The notes under the pieces: generated by a model
Databases searched by the model: none
Seen by the model: the letters and a program-made list of their open reading frames with translations, nothing else
What the model was told of the DNA's origin: nothing
Shown here: in pieces, positions 16,552 through 25,766 of the stretch
How the letters are laid out: each line of letters begins with the position of its first letter
Position numbering within the stretch: position 1 is the stretch's first letter
Made by a program: the position numbers and the translations under genes
NCBI GenBank assembly: GCA_905205085.1
Contig: CAJLCG010000001.1
Location: 1-63,516, forward strand
Source of the DNA: an uncultured Oscillospiraceae bacterium
GTDB lineage: Bacteria; Bacillota; Clostridia; Oscillospirales; Oscillospiraceae
Length of the DNA stretch: 63,516 nt
Direction: 5' to 3'

Positions 16552-17463
16552 ATGGATCAATTTGACCAGTTGTTTGATCAATTAAAGAATTGCTGCCCCG
16601 ATATGGAGCTGCTGAAACAGGAGCCGATGGCCCGCCACACCACCTTCCGCATCGGCGGTCCGGCGGCCCTGATGGCCCGGCCCGCCACCGAGGAGCAGGT
16701 GCTGGCGTGCGTGAAGCTGGCCCGGGAGAGCCAGATCCCTCTGGTGGTGCTGGGCAACGGGTCCAACCTGCTGGTGGCCGATGAGGGCGTGCAGGCCTTT
16801 GTGCTGGATATGACGGGGCTCAATCGCCTGGAGCGCACCGGGGAGCGGGAGATCACCGCCGGGGCAGGCGTGACCCTGGCCCGGCTGGCCTCTTTTGCCG
16901 CCGGGGAGGGCCTGACCGGTCTGGAGTTTGCCGGGGGCATTCCCGGCACTCTGGGGGGCGCCGTGATGATGAATGCCGGAGCCTACGGAGGCGAGATGGT
17001 GCAGGTGGTGCGCCGCACCCGGTGCCTCACACCAGAGGGCACGATGAAGGAGATCGTAGGGGGGGAGCACGACTTCTCCTACCGCCACAGTGTCTTTTCC
17101 CAGGGGGAGGACGTGATCCTCTCCTCCGTGTTGGAGCTGGAGCCGGGGCAGGAGGAGAAAATCCGTGCCCAAATGGCGGAGCTGGCCCAGAAGCGCAAGT
17201 CCAAGCAGCCTCTGGAGTATCCCAGCGCCGGGTCCATGTTCAAGCGGCCCCAGGGCTACTTCGCCGCTGCCCTCATCGACCAGTGCGGCCTGAAGGGCTT
17301 CACGGTGGGCGGAGCCCAGGTGTCGGAGAAGCACGCGGGCTTTGTCATCAACCGGGGAGGCGCCACCTGTGCAGACGTGCTGGCCCTGGTGAAGGAGGTC
17401 CAGCGCCGGGTGCGGGAGCAGACCGGTGTGGAGCTGGAGATGGAGGTGCGCCGGCTGGGGTGA
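16552..17463 (+). CDS. murB: UDP-N-acetylenolpyruvoylglucosamine reductase MurB
   Basis: FAD enzyme that reduces UDP-GlcNAc-enolpyruvate to UDP-MurNAc with NADPH, the second committed step of peptidoglycan synthesis. The 303-residue protein has the FAD-binding stretch ARHTTFRIGGPAALM, then VLGNGSNLLV and GLEFAGGIPGTLGGAVMMNAG. The catalytic region contains FSYRHSVFS and PSAGSMFKRP. ATG 16552 has GGAGGT nine bases upstream; the frame extending back to 16342 crosses a terminator and promoter and is rejected. First gene of the conserved murB-rapZ-yvcK-whiA run. Confidence 0.96.
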   Translation: MDQFDQLFDQLKNCCPDMELLKQEPMARHTTFRIGGPAALMARPATEEQVLACVKLARESQIPLVVLGNGSNLLVADEGVQAFVLDMTGLNRLERTGEREITAGAGVTLARLASFAAGEGLTGLEFAGGIPGTLGGAVMMNAGAYGGEMVQVVRRTRCLTPEGTMKEIVGGEHDFSYRHSVFSQGEDVILSSVLELEPGQEEKIRAQMAELAQKRKSKQPLEYPSAGSMFKRPQGYFAAALIDQCGLKGFTVGGAQVSEKHAGFVINRGGATCADVLALVKEVQRRVREQTGVELEMEVRRLG

Positions 17464-17521
17464 GAGCCGGGCGGCACAGGGGAGATGCTCCCCAGAGAGA
17501 GAAAACTTGAGGTGTGTGTTT

Positions 17522-18382
17522 GTGGAGTTTTTGATTATTTCTGGCCTGTCCGGGGCAGGAAAGAGCCGGGCGGCCTCGGTGATGGAGGACCTGGGCTATT
17601 TTTGTGTGGATAACCTGCCCGTCCCCCTGATCCCCAAATTTGCCGAGCTGGGCATGGGGGGAAACGGGGAGTACGACCGGGTGGTACTGGTTACCGATAT
17701 CCGGGGCGGCACCAATTTTGAGGGCCTGTTTCAGGCTCTGGACCGTTTGACGGCCATGAAGTGCAGCTACCGCATCCTGTTTATGGATGCCTCGGATGCC
17801 ACGATCATTAAGCGCTATAAGGAGACCCGACGGGTCCATCCCCTGGGGGAGGAGTGTGCCTCCCTGGAGCAGGCCATTGAGATGGAGCGGCAGGTGCTCT
17901 CGCCCTTGAGGGAGCGGGCGGACTGGATCGTGGATACCACCGGTCTGACCCTGGGGCAGCTGCGCAGCAAGCTCCTATCCCTCTTTTCCAAAGGAACGGA
18001 AGAGGGAAAGATGGAGGTGCACGTGCTGTCCTTCGGCTTCAAGCACGGAGTACCTATGGAGGCCGACCTGGTCTTTGACGTGCGCTTTCTGCCCAACCCC
18101 TACTACGTTCCGGAGCTGCGGGGTCTTACCGGCCTGGATGAGGGGGTGCGGGACTACGTGTTTTCCAATCCGCAGAGTGATGAATTTCTCAAGCGCCTCA
18201 GCGATTTCGTGAGCTATCTGCTGCCCCGGTATGCTGAGGAGGGAAAGACCTCCCTGACCATTGCCGTGGGCTGTACCGGGGGACACCACCGCTCGGTGGC
18301 TGTGGCCCACGCTCTGGCCCAGTTTGTGGCCGGGCAGGGCTTCCCGGTAAGTGAGAGCCACCGGGACATGGGGCGCAACTGA
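17522..18382 (+). CDS. rapZ: RapZ/YvcJ-family nucleotide-binding protein
   Basis: A 286-residue P-loop protein. In enteric bacteria RapZ guides RNase E to the small RNA GlmZ; the Bacillus homologue YvcJ binds and hydrolyses nucleotides and affects competence. Visible are Walker A GLSGAGKS (8-15), LGYFCVDNLPVPLI, and the C-terminal signature GCTGGHHRSVAVA. The start is a GTG at 17522 with GAGGTG seven bases upstream; the frame from 17426 overlaps murB. Located between murB and yvcK as in most Firmicutes, so a role in coordinating cell-wall precursor supply is likely. Confidence 0.94.
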   Translation: MEFLIISGLSGAGKSRAASVMEDLGYFCVDNLPVPLIPKFAELGMGGNGEYDRVVLVTDIRGGTNFEGLFQALDRLTAMKCSYRILFMDASDATIIKRYKETRRVHPLGEECASLEQAIEMERQVLSPLRERADWIVDTTGLTLGQLRSKLLSLFSKGTEEGKMEVHVLSFGFKHGVPMEADLVFDVRFLPNPYYVPELRGLTGLDEGVRDYVFSNPQSDEFLKRLSDFVSYLLPRYAEEGKTSLTIAVGCTGGHHRSVAVAHALAQFVAGQGFPVSESHRDMGRN

Positions 18383-18408
18383 TCTTGTCCTAGAAGGAGG
18401 CATTTGTT

Positions 18409-19449
18409 ATGCTGGACGCCATCCCCAACACCCAGCTTTGGGAGCGAGGGCCAAAAATCGTCGCCATCGGCGGCGGCACCGGCCTTTCTACCATGCTGCG
18501 AGGATTAAAAAAATACACCAAAAACCTCACCGCGGTCGTGACGGTGGCCGACGACGGGGGCGGCTCCGGCATGCTCCGGCGGGATATCGGGATGCCTCCG
18601 CCCGGGGATATCCGCCACTGTATGGAGTCTCTGGCCAACACCGAGCCCATTATGGAGCGCCTGCTCACCTACCGTTTTTCCGATGGCGTGCTGGCTGGAC
18701 AGTCCTTTGGCAATCTGATCCTGGCCGCCCTCAACGGGGTCACCGGCTCCTTTGAGGAGGCGGTACGCCAGATGAGCCAGGTTTTGGCCATCACCGGCCA
18801 GGTCATCCCCGTCACCAGTGCCGACGTGCAGCTGGAGGCGGTGTTTGAAAACGGTTCTCAGGTGGTGGGGGAGTCCAAAATCTGCGACTTTAAAAAGCAG
18901 CAGGACTGCCGCATCCACCATGTGAACCTGATCCCTGCCAAGCCTGAGCCCCTGCCCTCTGCTCTGGAGGCTATTCGGGATGCCGACCTCATTTTGCTGG
19001 GGCCGGGAAGCCTTTATACCAGTGTCATTCCCAACCTGCTGGTGGAGGGGGTGCCCCAGGCCATCGCGGAGACCGATGCTCTGAAAATTTACATCTGCAA
19101 TATTATGACCCAGGACGGCGAGACCGAAGGGTACACCGCCGCCGACCATGTCCAGGCCCTCATGGAGCACGGCGCGCCGGGGATGGTGGACCTGTGTTTG
19201 GCCAACTGCGCCCCCGTGCCCGAAAATCTGCTGGGTCGCTATGAAGAAGAGGGGGCGGTGCCGCTGGTTGTAGACCGGGAGCGGATTGCCGCCATGGGCC
19301 TGGAGCTGGTGGAGCGCCCGGTGGCCCGGGAGAAGGGCGACTTTGCCCGCCATGACCCGGATAAGCTGGCCGAGGCGGTGCTGGATATCTACCGCCAGCG
19401 GGCCATGCGCATCTTCCGGGGGAAGAACCGCTATATCATCGAGGAGTGA
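18409..19449 (+). CDS. yvcK: YvcK/CofD-like gluconeogenesis factor
   Basis: A 346-residue protein of the YvcK family, which binds UDP-sugars and is needed for morphology and for growth on gluconeogenic carbon sources in Bacillus. The fold is related to CofD but does not imply F420 synthesis. Conserved: VAIGGGTGLSTMLRGLK, TVADDGGGSGMLR and ILLGPGSLYTSVIPNLLV. AAGGAGG precedes the ATG at 18409. It overlaps the region upstream of whiA; GAGGAG at the end of yvcK is the whiA ribosome binding site, so the two are translationally coupled. Confidence 0.95.
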   Translation: MLDAIPNTQLWERGPKIVAIGGGTGLSTMLRGLKKYTKNLTAVVTVADDGGGSGMLRRDIGMPPPGDIRHCMESLANTEPIMERLLTYRFSDGVLAGQSFGNLILAALNGVTGSFEEAVRQMSQVLAITGQVIPVTSADVQLEAVFENGSQVVGESKICDFKKQQDCRIHHVNLIPAKPEPLPSALEAIRDADLILLGPGSLYTSVIPNLLVEGVPQAIAETDALKIYICNIMTQDGETEGYTAADHVQALMEHGAPGMVDLCLANCAPVPENLLGRYEEEGAVPLVVDRERIAAMGLELVERPVAREKGDFARHDPDKLAEAVLDIYRQRAMRIFRGKNRYIIEE

Positions 19450-19454
19450 ACACC

Positions 19455-20357
19455 ATGACCTTTGGAGGCGAGGTAAAAAACGAGCTGTGCCGGGGGGAGC
19501 TGCACCGCAAGTGCTGCGCCCAGGCGGAGGCCTACGGGGTGCTGCTGTACTGCAACACCTTTACCGGCGGGGAGGTGCGGATTGTCACCGAACACGACGC
19601 CTTTGCCCAGCGGCTGCCCCTGCTGTTCAAAAAGGCCTTTAAAATCACCTTTGACCGCCTCCCCCAGGGGGAGGGAAAGCATATTTTCTCCATTCAGGAC
19701 CCGAAAAAGCTGCAAACCATCCGCCAGACCTACGGCGCAGAGGGGGAGGCTGTGGCCCTGCACATCAACTTTGCCGTCCTGGAGGAGCCCTGCTGCCGCA
19801 TGTCCTTCTTCCGTGGGGCTTTTCTGGCGGGGGGCTCGGTGACCGACCCGAAAAAGGGGTATCACCTGGAGCTGACCACCTCCCATCAGAATGTGAGCCG
19901 GGAGATGCTGGCTCTCATGCGGGAGTGCGATTTCACCCCCAAGGCCGCCGCACGGAAGGGAAACAGCGTCATCTACTTTAAACAGAGCGAGTATATTGAG
20001 GACTTTCTTACCGCCGTAGGCGCGCCGGTAGCCGCCATGGAGATCATGAACACCAAGCTGGAGAAGAACCTGCGGGGGAGCGTTAACCGCCGGGTCAACT
20101 GCGACGCAGCCAACCTGGACAAGGCGGTGGAGGCCGCCCAGAGCCAGCTGGAGGCCATCCGAAACCTGGAGCGCCAGGGGCTGCTGGATAAGCTGCCCGA
20201 CAAGCTCCAGGAGACCGCCCGCCTGCGCATGGCTAACCCGGAGGACACCCTGTCCCAGCTGGCCCAGCTGTGTGACCCGCCTATCACCAAGTCCGCCCTG
20301 AATCACCGCCTGCGCAAGCTGGTGGAGCTGGGCGGAAAAGAGAAGGCCGAGCCATGA
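19455..20357 (+). CDS. whiA: Probable transcriptional regulator/division protein WhiA
   Basis: A 300-residue protein with an N-terminal pair of LAGLIDADG-like (homing endonuclease-type, non-catalytic) domains and a C-terminal helix-turn-helix. WhiA controls sporulation in Streptomyces and cell division and chromosome segregation in Bacillus. Characteristic parts are FRGAFLAGGSVTDPKKGYHLE, NRRVNCDAANLDK and the HTH LAQLCDPPITKSALNHRLRKL. I chose ATG 19455 because the protein then begins MTFGGEVKNEL, the usual WhiA start, eight bases after GAGGAG; a GTG at 19446 adds three residues. Confidence 0.95.
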   Translation: MTFGGEVKNELCRGELHRKCCAQAEAYGVLLYCNTFTGGEVRIVTEHDAFAQRLPLLFKKAFKITFDRLPQGEGKHIFSIQDPKKLQTIRQTYGAEGEAVALHINFAVLEEPCCRMSFFRGAFLAGGSVTDPKKGYHLELTTSHQNVSREMLALMRECDFTPKAAARKGNSVIYFKQSEYIEDFLTAVGAPVAAMEIMNTKLEKNLRGSVNRRVNCDAANLDKAVEAAQSQLEAIRNLERQGLLDKLPDKLQETARLRMANPEDTLSQLAQLCDPPITKSALNHRLRKLVELGGKEKAEP

Positions 20358-20980
20358 TCCACCTGATCTGTTACGGTGCGGCCGCGGCCCTGAATTTGGC
20401 CTGGCTGCTGCTGGGGGACCGCCTGACCTTATGGACCCAGGTGTCGGTGCCGGTGATCACCGTGCTGGTGGCGGGAATCGGAGTGGCCCTGCGGCTGTGG
20501 GAGCTGCCCCGGGGCGATGCCCGGCGGCGCTACCTGCGGGGGGCGCTGTGGGTGTTTCTGGTTTACTACCTGGCCATTTTGTCGGTGCTGCTGTTTTTCG
20601 GCGGCCTGTTCCACATGGACCGGGGCTGGGGCGGCAATGTCAATCTGGAGCCCTTCCACACCATCCGAAACTATATCCGCTACTACCGCAACACGGGCAG
20701 CCACGTGAGCATCTTCAATCTCCTGGGCAACATCGTCATTATGGCCCCCATGGGGGTGCTGCTGCCCGCCCTGTTCCGGCCTCTGCGCCGGTTCTGGCTG
20801 ACCATTCCGCTGCTGGCTGTCATCCCCGTGGCGGTGGAGTGCCTCCAGTGGCGCACCGCCACCGGGGCTGCCGACGTGGATGACGCCATTTTAAACTTCA
20901 TCGGCGGGGTGCTGGGCTATCTCTTTGTCCGCACCTGCCAGATGATCCACGCCCACTGGGAAAAAAAGCGGGCGCAATAG
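20354..20980 (+). CDS. VanZ-family membrane protein
   Basis: A 208-residue protein with about five hydrophobic segments. It has the VanZ-like hallmarks NLEPFHTIRNY, NLLGNIVIMAPMGVLLP and the C-terminal DVDDAILNFIGGVLGY. VanZ proteins give low-level teicoplanin resistance in vancomycin operons, but most homologues are of unknown function in the cell envelope. Its ATG overlaps the whiA stop by four bases, so it is coupled to whiA. No glycopeptide resistance genes are nearby, so no resistance role is inferred. Confidence 0.85.
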   Translation: MIHLICYGAAAALNLAWLLLGDRLTLWTQVSVPVITVLVAGIGVALRLWELPRGDARRRYLRGALWVFLVYYLAILSVLLFFGGLFHMDRGWGGNVNLEPFHTIRNYIRYYRNTGSHVSIFNLLGNIVIMAPMGVLLPALFRPLRRFWLTIPLLAVIPVAVECLQWRTATGAADVDDAILNFIGGVLGYLFVRTCQMIHAHWEKKRAQ

Positions 20981-20996
20981 AGAAAGAGAGGATCCT

Positions 20997-23900
20997 ATGT
21001 CCTTTGTCCACCTGCATCTTCATACGGAATTTTCCCTGCTGGACGGGGCCTGCCGCATCCAAAAGCTGGTGCAGCGGGTGAAAGACCTGGGCCAGGAGGC
21101 GGTAGCCATCACCGACCACGGCGTCATGTATGGCGTCATCGACTTCTACCGGGCCTGCAAGGGGGCGGGCATTAAGCCCATTATCGGCTGTGAGGTTTAC
21201 GTAGCGCCCCGTGGCCGCACCCGCTTTCAGAAGGTCCACGAGTACGATGCCGCCTTCTCCCACCTGGTGCTGCTGTGCCGTAACGAGGAGGGCTACCGCA
21301 ACCTGTCCTACATGGTCTCCCAGGGCTTTTTGGAGGGCTTTTACATCAAGCCCCGCATCGATCTGGACCTGCTGCGGGAGCACTGCGGGGGGCTCATTGC
21401 CCTGTCCGCCTGTTTGGGCGGCGAGATCCCCAAGCTGCTGATGGCCGGGGACTACGATAAGGCCAAGGAAGTTGCCCTGGAGATGCGGGAGCTCTTTGGG
21501 GAGGATGGCTACTACCTGGAGCTTCAGGACCACAATATCCCCGCCCAGAAGAAGGTGAATGAGGGAATCCTGCGCCTCCACGAGGAGACGGGCATTCCCC
21601 TGGTGTGCACCAACGACGCCCACTATCTGCGCCGGGAGGATGCCGAGATGCAGGACATCCTCATGTGCATCCAGATGGGCAAGACGGTGGACGACCCGGG
21701 GCGGATGAAGTTTGAGACCCAGGAGTTCTACGTCAAGAGCGAGGAGGAGATGGCCGCCCTCTTCCCCCGGGAGGCCCTGGACAACACGGCGAAAATCGCC
21801 CAGCTCTGTAACGTGGACTTCACCTTCGGCAAGTACCACCTGCCCCACTTCCAACTGCCCGAAGGGTGGAGCGACGGCTACGCCTACTTTGAGAAGCTGT
21901 GTCTGGACGGGTTTGCCTGGCGCTACCCGGACCAGCCTCCGGAGTACCGCAAGCAGCTGGACTATGAGATGGCCATGATCCGCAAGATGGGCTTTGTGGA
22001 TTACTTCCTCATCGTCTCCGACTTTATCGCCTACGCCAAGGGCCACGGTATCCCGGTGGGGCCGGGGCGCGGCTCGGCGGCGGGCTCCATGGTGTCCTAT
22101 TGCCTGAACATCACCGACCTGGACCCCATGAAATATAACCTGTACTTCGAGCGCTTCCTCAACCCCGAGCGTGTCACCATGCCCGATATCGACATCGATT
22201 TCTGCATCCGCCGCCGCCAGGAGGTCATTGACTACGTGGCCCAAAAGTATGGCGCGGACCACGTGGCCCAGATTGTCACCTTCGGTACCATGGCCGCCCG
22301 GGCAGCGGTGCGGGACGTGGGCCGGGTGCTGAACATGCCCTACGCCGACGTGGACGTCATCGCTAAGCAGATCCCCAGCGGCCCGGGAGCGCTGCACATC
22401 ACCCTGGAGGAGGCCCTAAAGCTGTCCAAGCAGCTTAAGGAGTCCTATGACGGAAGTCCCCAGGTAAAAAAACTCATCGACACCGCTATGGCCATCGAGG
22501 GCATGCCACGGAATACCTCCACCCACGCCGCCGGCGTGGTCATCACCAGCCGCCCAGTGAGCGACTATGTGCCCCTGGCCAAAAACGACGACCTGGTGGT
22601 CACCCAGTATATCATGACGACCCTGGAGGAGCTGGGCCTGTTAAAAATGGACTTTCTGGGTCTGCGCAACCTCACCGTGCTGGACGACGCGGTGAAGCTG
22701 GTGCAGCGTCAGGAGCCCGACTTTGACCTGCGGACCATCCCGGAGGACGACGAGGCCACCTTCCAGATGATCTCCGAGGGGCGCACCTCCGGCGTGTTCC
22801 AGATGGAGTCCTCGGGCATGACGGGTGTGTGCGTGGGCCTCAAGCCCCACAGCATTGAGGATCTCACCGCCATCGTGGCCCTCTACCGTCCCGGCCCGAT
22901 GGAATCCATTCCCCGGTTCATCTCCTGCAAGAACAACCCGGAGAAGGTGACCTACAAGCACCCCTCTCTGGTGCCCATCCTGTCCAACACCTACGGCTGT
23001 ATCGTCTACCAGGAGCAGGTCATCCAGATCTTCCAGCAGCTGGGCGGCTACTCCCTGGGCCAGGCCGACATGGTGCGCCGGGCCATGTCCAAAAAGAAGG
23101 TCAAGGATATTGAGAAGGAGCGGGAGACCTTCCTCCACGGTGATCCGGAGCGGAACATCGCCGGCTGTGCCGCCAACGGTATCCCGGAGAACGTGGCCCA
23201 GAGCATCTACGACGAGATCTACGACTTTGCCAACTACGCCTTCAACAAGGCCCACGCGGTGTGCTATGCCCTGGTGGCTTACCAGACCGCCTGGTTCAAG
23301 TGCCACCACCCCAAGGAGTATATGGCGGCCCTGCTCACCTCGGTGCTGGACTCCAGCGAGAAGGTGGCCGAGTATATCGCCGAGTGCAAGGAGTGGAACA
23401 TCCAGCTGTTGCCCCCCGATGTAAATGAGTCGGAGACCAACTTTACCGTCTCCCCTCAGGGTATCCGCTTTGGTCTGGCTGCCCTGAAGGGAGTGGGCCG
23501 AAACGTGATGAATGCCATGCTGGAAGAACGGGTCAAGCACGGTCCCTTTACAGACTTTATGGACTTCTGTGACCGCATGTTTGACCACGACCTGAACCGG
23601 CGGGTGCTGGAGAGTCTCATCAAGGCGGGTGCCTTTGACCGCATGGGCTGCCGCCGCTCCCAGCTGATGCAGGTGTTTGGCCAGGTATTGGATGGCATTG
23701 CCGCCAGCCGTAAGCGGAATGTGGAGGGCCAGATGGACCTGTTCGGCTTCGGCGGGGGAGAGGGGGAGAGCACCCCGCTGCCCGCCCTCCACCTGCCTGA
23801 TATTCCCGAGTACACCCCCCAGGAGCTGATGACCATGGAGAAGGAGGTTACTGGCCTCTACCTCACCGGCCACCCCATGGACGCCTACCGGGAGATCGCA

Positions 23901-24461
23901 CGGAAGAAGGGGGCAGTGACCATCGGTTCCATCCTCAACGATTTTGACGGGGAGGAGGGCCCCCAGCGCTTCCGGGACGGGGAGCGGGTGACGGTGGCAG
24001 GAGTAATTGCCACCTACAAGACCCGCACCACCCGCAGCAACACCCTCATGGCCTATGTGAATTTGGAGGACGACACCGCCTCCATGGAGCTCATCTGCTT
24101 CTCCCGGGTGCTGGGAGAGAGCGGAGGTTACATCCGGGAAAACAACGCGGTGCTGGTCACCGGGCGGATCTCCGTGCGGGATGAGAAGGAGCCCCAGATC
24201 ATGGTGGACACCATCGTCCCCTTAAATCAGAACGAAGCCCCCCAGGAGAAGGAGCCCAGACTCTATATCCGCATGCCCAGCCGTCAGGACCCCAGGATGC
24301 GGAAGGTACAGCTGGTGCTGTCCTTTTTCCCAGGAGAGGGGCAGGCGGTACTGTATTTTGAGGATACCAAAAAGCGCTACGGTGCCCGGTGCCTCATCCA
24401 CCCGGCTCTCATTCAGGACCTGAAAGAGCGGCTGGGAGAGGAGAACGTGGTGGTCAAATAA
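20997..24461 (+). CDS. dnaE: DNA polymerase III alpha subunit, DnaE type
   Basis: Replicative or lagging-strand DNA polymerase of the C family. The 1154-residue protein has the N-terminal PHP domain (FVHLHLHTEFSLLDG), the polymerase palm with catalytic aspartates at 397, 399 and 401 in MPDIDIDF, the fingers, helix-hairpin-helix and a C-terminal OB fold (about 990-1080). There is no 3'-5' exonuclease domain, so it is DnaE and not the PolC type that Firmicutes also carry. AGAGAGGA lies before ATG 20997. It ends the murB-dnaE run at a strong terminator. Confidence 0.97.
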   Translation: MSFVHLHLHTEFSLLDGACRIQKLVQRVKDLGQEAVAITDHGVMYGVIDFYRACKGAGIKPIIGCEVYVAPRGRTRFQKVHEYDAAFSHLVLLCRNEEGYRNLSYMVSQGFLEGFYIKPRIDLDLLREHCGGLIALSACLGGEIPKLLMAGDYDKAKEVALEMRELFGEDGYYLELQDHNIPAQKKVNEGILRLHEETGIPLVCTNDAHYLRREDAEMQDILMCIQMGKTVDDPGRMKFETQEFYVKSEEEMAALFPREALDNTAKIAQLCNVDFTFGKYHLPHFQLPEGWSDGYAYFEKLCLDGFAWRYPDQPPEYRKQLDYEMAMIRKMGFVDYFLIVSDFIAYAKGHGIPVGPGRGSAAGSMVSYCLNITDLDPMKYNLYFERFLNPERVTMPDIDIDFCIRRRQEVIDYVAQKYGADHVAQIVTFGTMAARAAVRDVGRVLNMPYADVDVIAKQIPSGPGALHITLEEALKLSKQLKESYDGSPQVKKLIDTAMAIEGMPRNTSTHAAGVVITSRPVSDYVPLAKNDDLVVTQYIMTTLEELGLLKMDFLGLRNLTVLDDAVKLVQRQEPDFDLRTIPEDDEATFQMISEGRTSGVFQMESSGMTGVCVGLKPHSIEDLTAIVALYRPGPMESIPRFISCKNNPEKVTYKHPSLVPILSNTYGCIVYQEQVIQIFQQLGGYSLGQADMVRRAMSKKKVKDIEKERETFLHGDPERNIAGCAANGIPENVAQSIYDEIYDFANYAFNKAHAVCYALVAYQTAWFKCHHPKEYMAALLTSVLDSSEKVAEYIAECKEWNIQLLPPDVNESETNFTVSPQGIRFGLAALKGVGRNVMNAMLEERVKHGPFTDFMDFCDRMFDHDLNRRVLESLIKAGAFDRMGCRRSQLMQVFGQVLDGIAASRKRNVEGQMDLFGFGGGEGESTPLPALHLPDIPEYTPQELMTMEKEVTGLYLTGHPMDAYREIARKKGAVTIGSILNDFDGEEGPQRFRDGERVTVAGVIATYKTRTTRSNTLMAYVNLEDDTASMELICFSRVLGESGGYIRENNAVLVTGRISVRDEKEPQIMVDTIVPLNQNEAPQEKEPRLYIRMPSRQDPRMRKVQLVLSFFPGEGQAVLYFEDTKKRYGARCLIHPALIQDLKERLGEENVVVK

Positions 24462-24485
24462 AGTTCCCCTACCTTTATAATAAAT

Positions 24486-24524
24486 AAAATGGCTCCCCCG
24501 GCGAATGGTCGGGGGAGCCATTTT
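24486..24524. terminator. Bidirectional terminator between dnaE and azlD
   Basis: A perfect 14-bp stem, AAAATGGCTCCCCC with GGGGGAGCCATTTT, around an 11-base loop. A and T runs on either side serve both convergent genes. Confidence 0.9.
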
Positions 24525-24537
24525 ATTATGTGTTGTG

Positions 24538-24906
24538 TCACACAAAGACGGCCTGTACCAGGAACATGTACAGGATGGTGCCGCCGAAGATAGACAGCAG
24601 ATTGTTGTGCTTCCAGATGTGGAGGATGACCACCACGGCTACCGCCAGCAGAGCGGGCAGCCACTGGCTGAGCACCGCCGGGTCCAGCAGGGAGGTGAGG
24701 TTGGCCTCTACCGCCAGGATGTTGCTCTTAAGGCAGTAGATGATGAGCATGGCGATGACGGCAGGGGGGAGGACCCGGCCCAGATAAAGCACCAGCTTGG
24801 GAGGATGGTCGCCATGATCAAAGAGCAGGAAGGGGAGGGCACGGGTCAAAAAGGTGACAACGGCCATGACTGCGATGGCCGCAATGGCCTGAGTTGTGGT
24901 CAGCAT
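24538..24906 (-). CDS. azlD: AzlD-family branched-chain amino acid transport subunit
   Basis: A 122-residue membrane protein with four hydrophobic segments and the AzlD hallmark TFLTRALPFLLF. AzlC and AzlD together export branched-chain amino acids and some analogues. The start is the ATG at 24906, which overlaps the end of azlC by seven bases, so the two are translationally coupled; the longer frame upstream runs antisense-like through azlC and is not real. Length is normal. Confidence 0.9.
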   Translation of the reverse strand: MLTTTQAIAAIAVMAVVTFLTRALPFLLFDHGDHPPKLVLYLGRVLPPAVIAMLIIYCLKSNILAVEANLTSLLDPAVLSQWLPALLAVAVVVILHIWKHNNLLSIFGGTILYMFLVQAVFV

Positions 24907-25622
24907 ACCGATTCCTCCTTTTCCGATTTTTGCGTTTCCTGAGGCTCGTCCAGTCGGTCCCGCAGCAGCAGCAGAGCGCCCACGATGACAGCCAGTGCGG
25001 GCAGCAGCATATTGTCCGCTCCCACCAGGGTGAGGCTGATGAGGGTGACAACCGCGCCCAGCAGGGCGGGCAGGTGCTTTTTGTAGGCCTTCCACTGGTC
25101 TACGGCGATGACCACAAACAGGGCGGTCATGGCAAAGTCGATGCCGGTGGTGTCAATGGGGAGGAGGGCTCCCGCTACCGCTCCGATGACGGAACCGAGA
25201 ATCCAATAGGAGTGGTCCAGCAGGGCGATGGAGAAGTAGAAGCTGCGAGGTTCCACCCCAGCGGGGACCTGTACCGAGCTGAGCAGGGCGTAGGTCTCAT
25301 CGGTGAGGGAGAAGATCATGTAAAATTTCCGCAGCCCCATGCCCCGGAATTTCTCCAGCATGGACAAGCCATACACTAGGTGACGGAAATTGATAAGCAG
25401 GGTCATGAGAGCCACGGTGCCCAAAGTGGCATGGGTGTTGAGCAGCTGTACGCCCAGATACTGGCCTGAGCCTGCATAAATAGTCAGGCTCATGAAAAAA
25501 GCCCAGATGAAGTTGTAGCCAATAGCCTGAAGCATAAAGCCAAAGGCCATGCCGATGGCCAGGTATCCCATCAGCACGGGAACGGTCACCGGAAACGCGG
25601 CGGAAAGAGCATTACGATTCAC
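24900..25622 (-). CDS. azlC: AzlC-family branched-chain amino acid permease
   Basis: The large subunit (240 residues) of the AzlCD exporter. Hydrophobic throughout, with the family pattern MGYLAIGMAFGFML, YAGSGQYLGVQLL and INFRHLVYGLSM near the N-terminus. The start appears to be a GTG at 25622. A perfect TATAAT lies only 17 bases upstream on the reverse strand (25639-25644), with no clear -35, so the mRNA may have a very short leader. Divergent from the rnf leader region. Substrate specificity within the LIV-E family cannot be read from sequence. Confidence 0.9.
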   Translation of the reverse strand: MNRNALSAAFPVTVPVLMGYLAIGMAFGFMLQAIGYNFIWAFFMSLTIYAGSGQYLGVQLLNTHATLGTVALMTLLINFRHLVYGLSMLEKFRGMGLRKFYMIFSLTDETYALLSSVQVPAGVEPRSFYFSIALLDHSYWILGSVIGAVAGALLPIDTTGIDFAMTALFVVIAVDQWKAYKKHLPALLGAVVTLISLTLVGADNMLLPALAVIVGALLLLRDRLDEPQETQKSEKEESVC

Positions 25623-25731
25623 ACACAGTCACTTCCAAATTATACAGAGTCCGGTTCCCCATTTTACTAAAGTTTTTTTGAAAATGCAAGGCCGGGATGG
25701 GAAAGCATAGTGCAAAAAAGGAAAAGTATTG

Positions 25732-25760
25732 TTGCATTTTTGCAGGAAAGGGTGTATGAT
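25732..25760 (+). promoter_or_regulatory. Promoter of the rnf leader transcript
   Basis: TTGCAT, 17 bases, TATGAT. The predicted start near 25767 lies about 460 bases before rnfC. No better promoter is seen nearer to the gene. Confidence 0.65.
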
Positions 25761-25766
25761 ATGCTC

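Noticed and set aside
18409..19449. CofD (F420 synthesis) for the YvcK protein
   Set aside because: Context rapZ-yvcK-whiA and sequence signatures are those of YvcK; no F420 genes are present.
20354..20980. Glycopeptide resistance gene vanZ
   Set aside because: Only the family fold is visible; there are no vanHAX-type genes and the gene is coupled to whiA-dnaE housekeeping genes.
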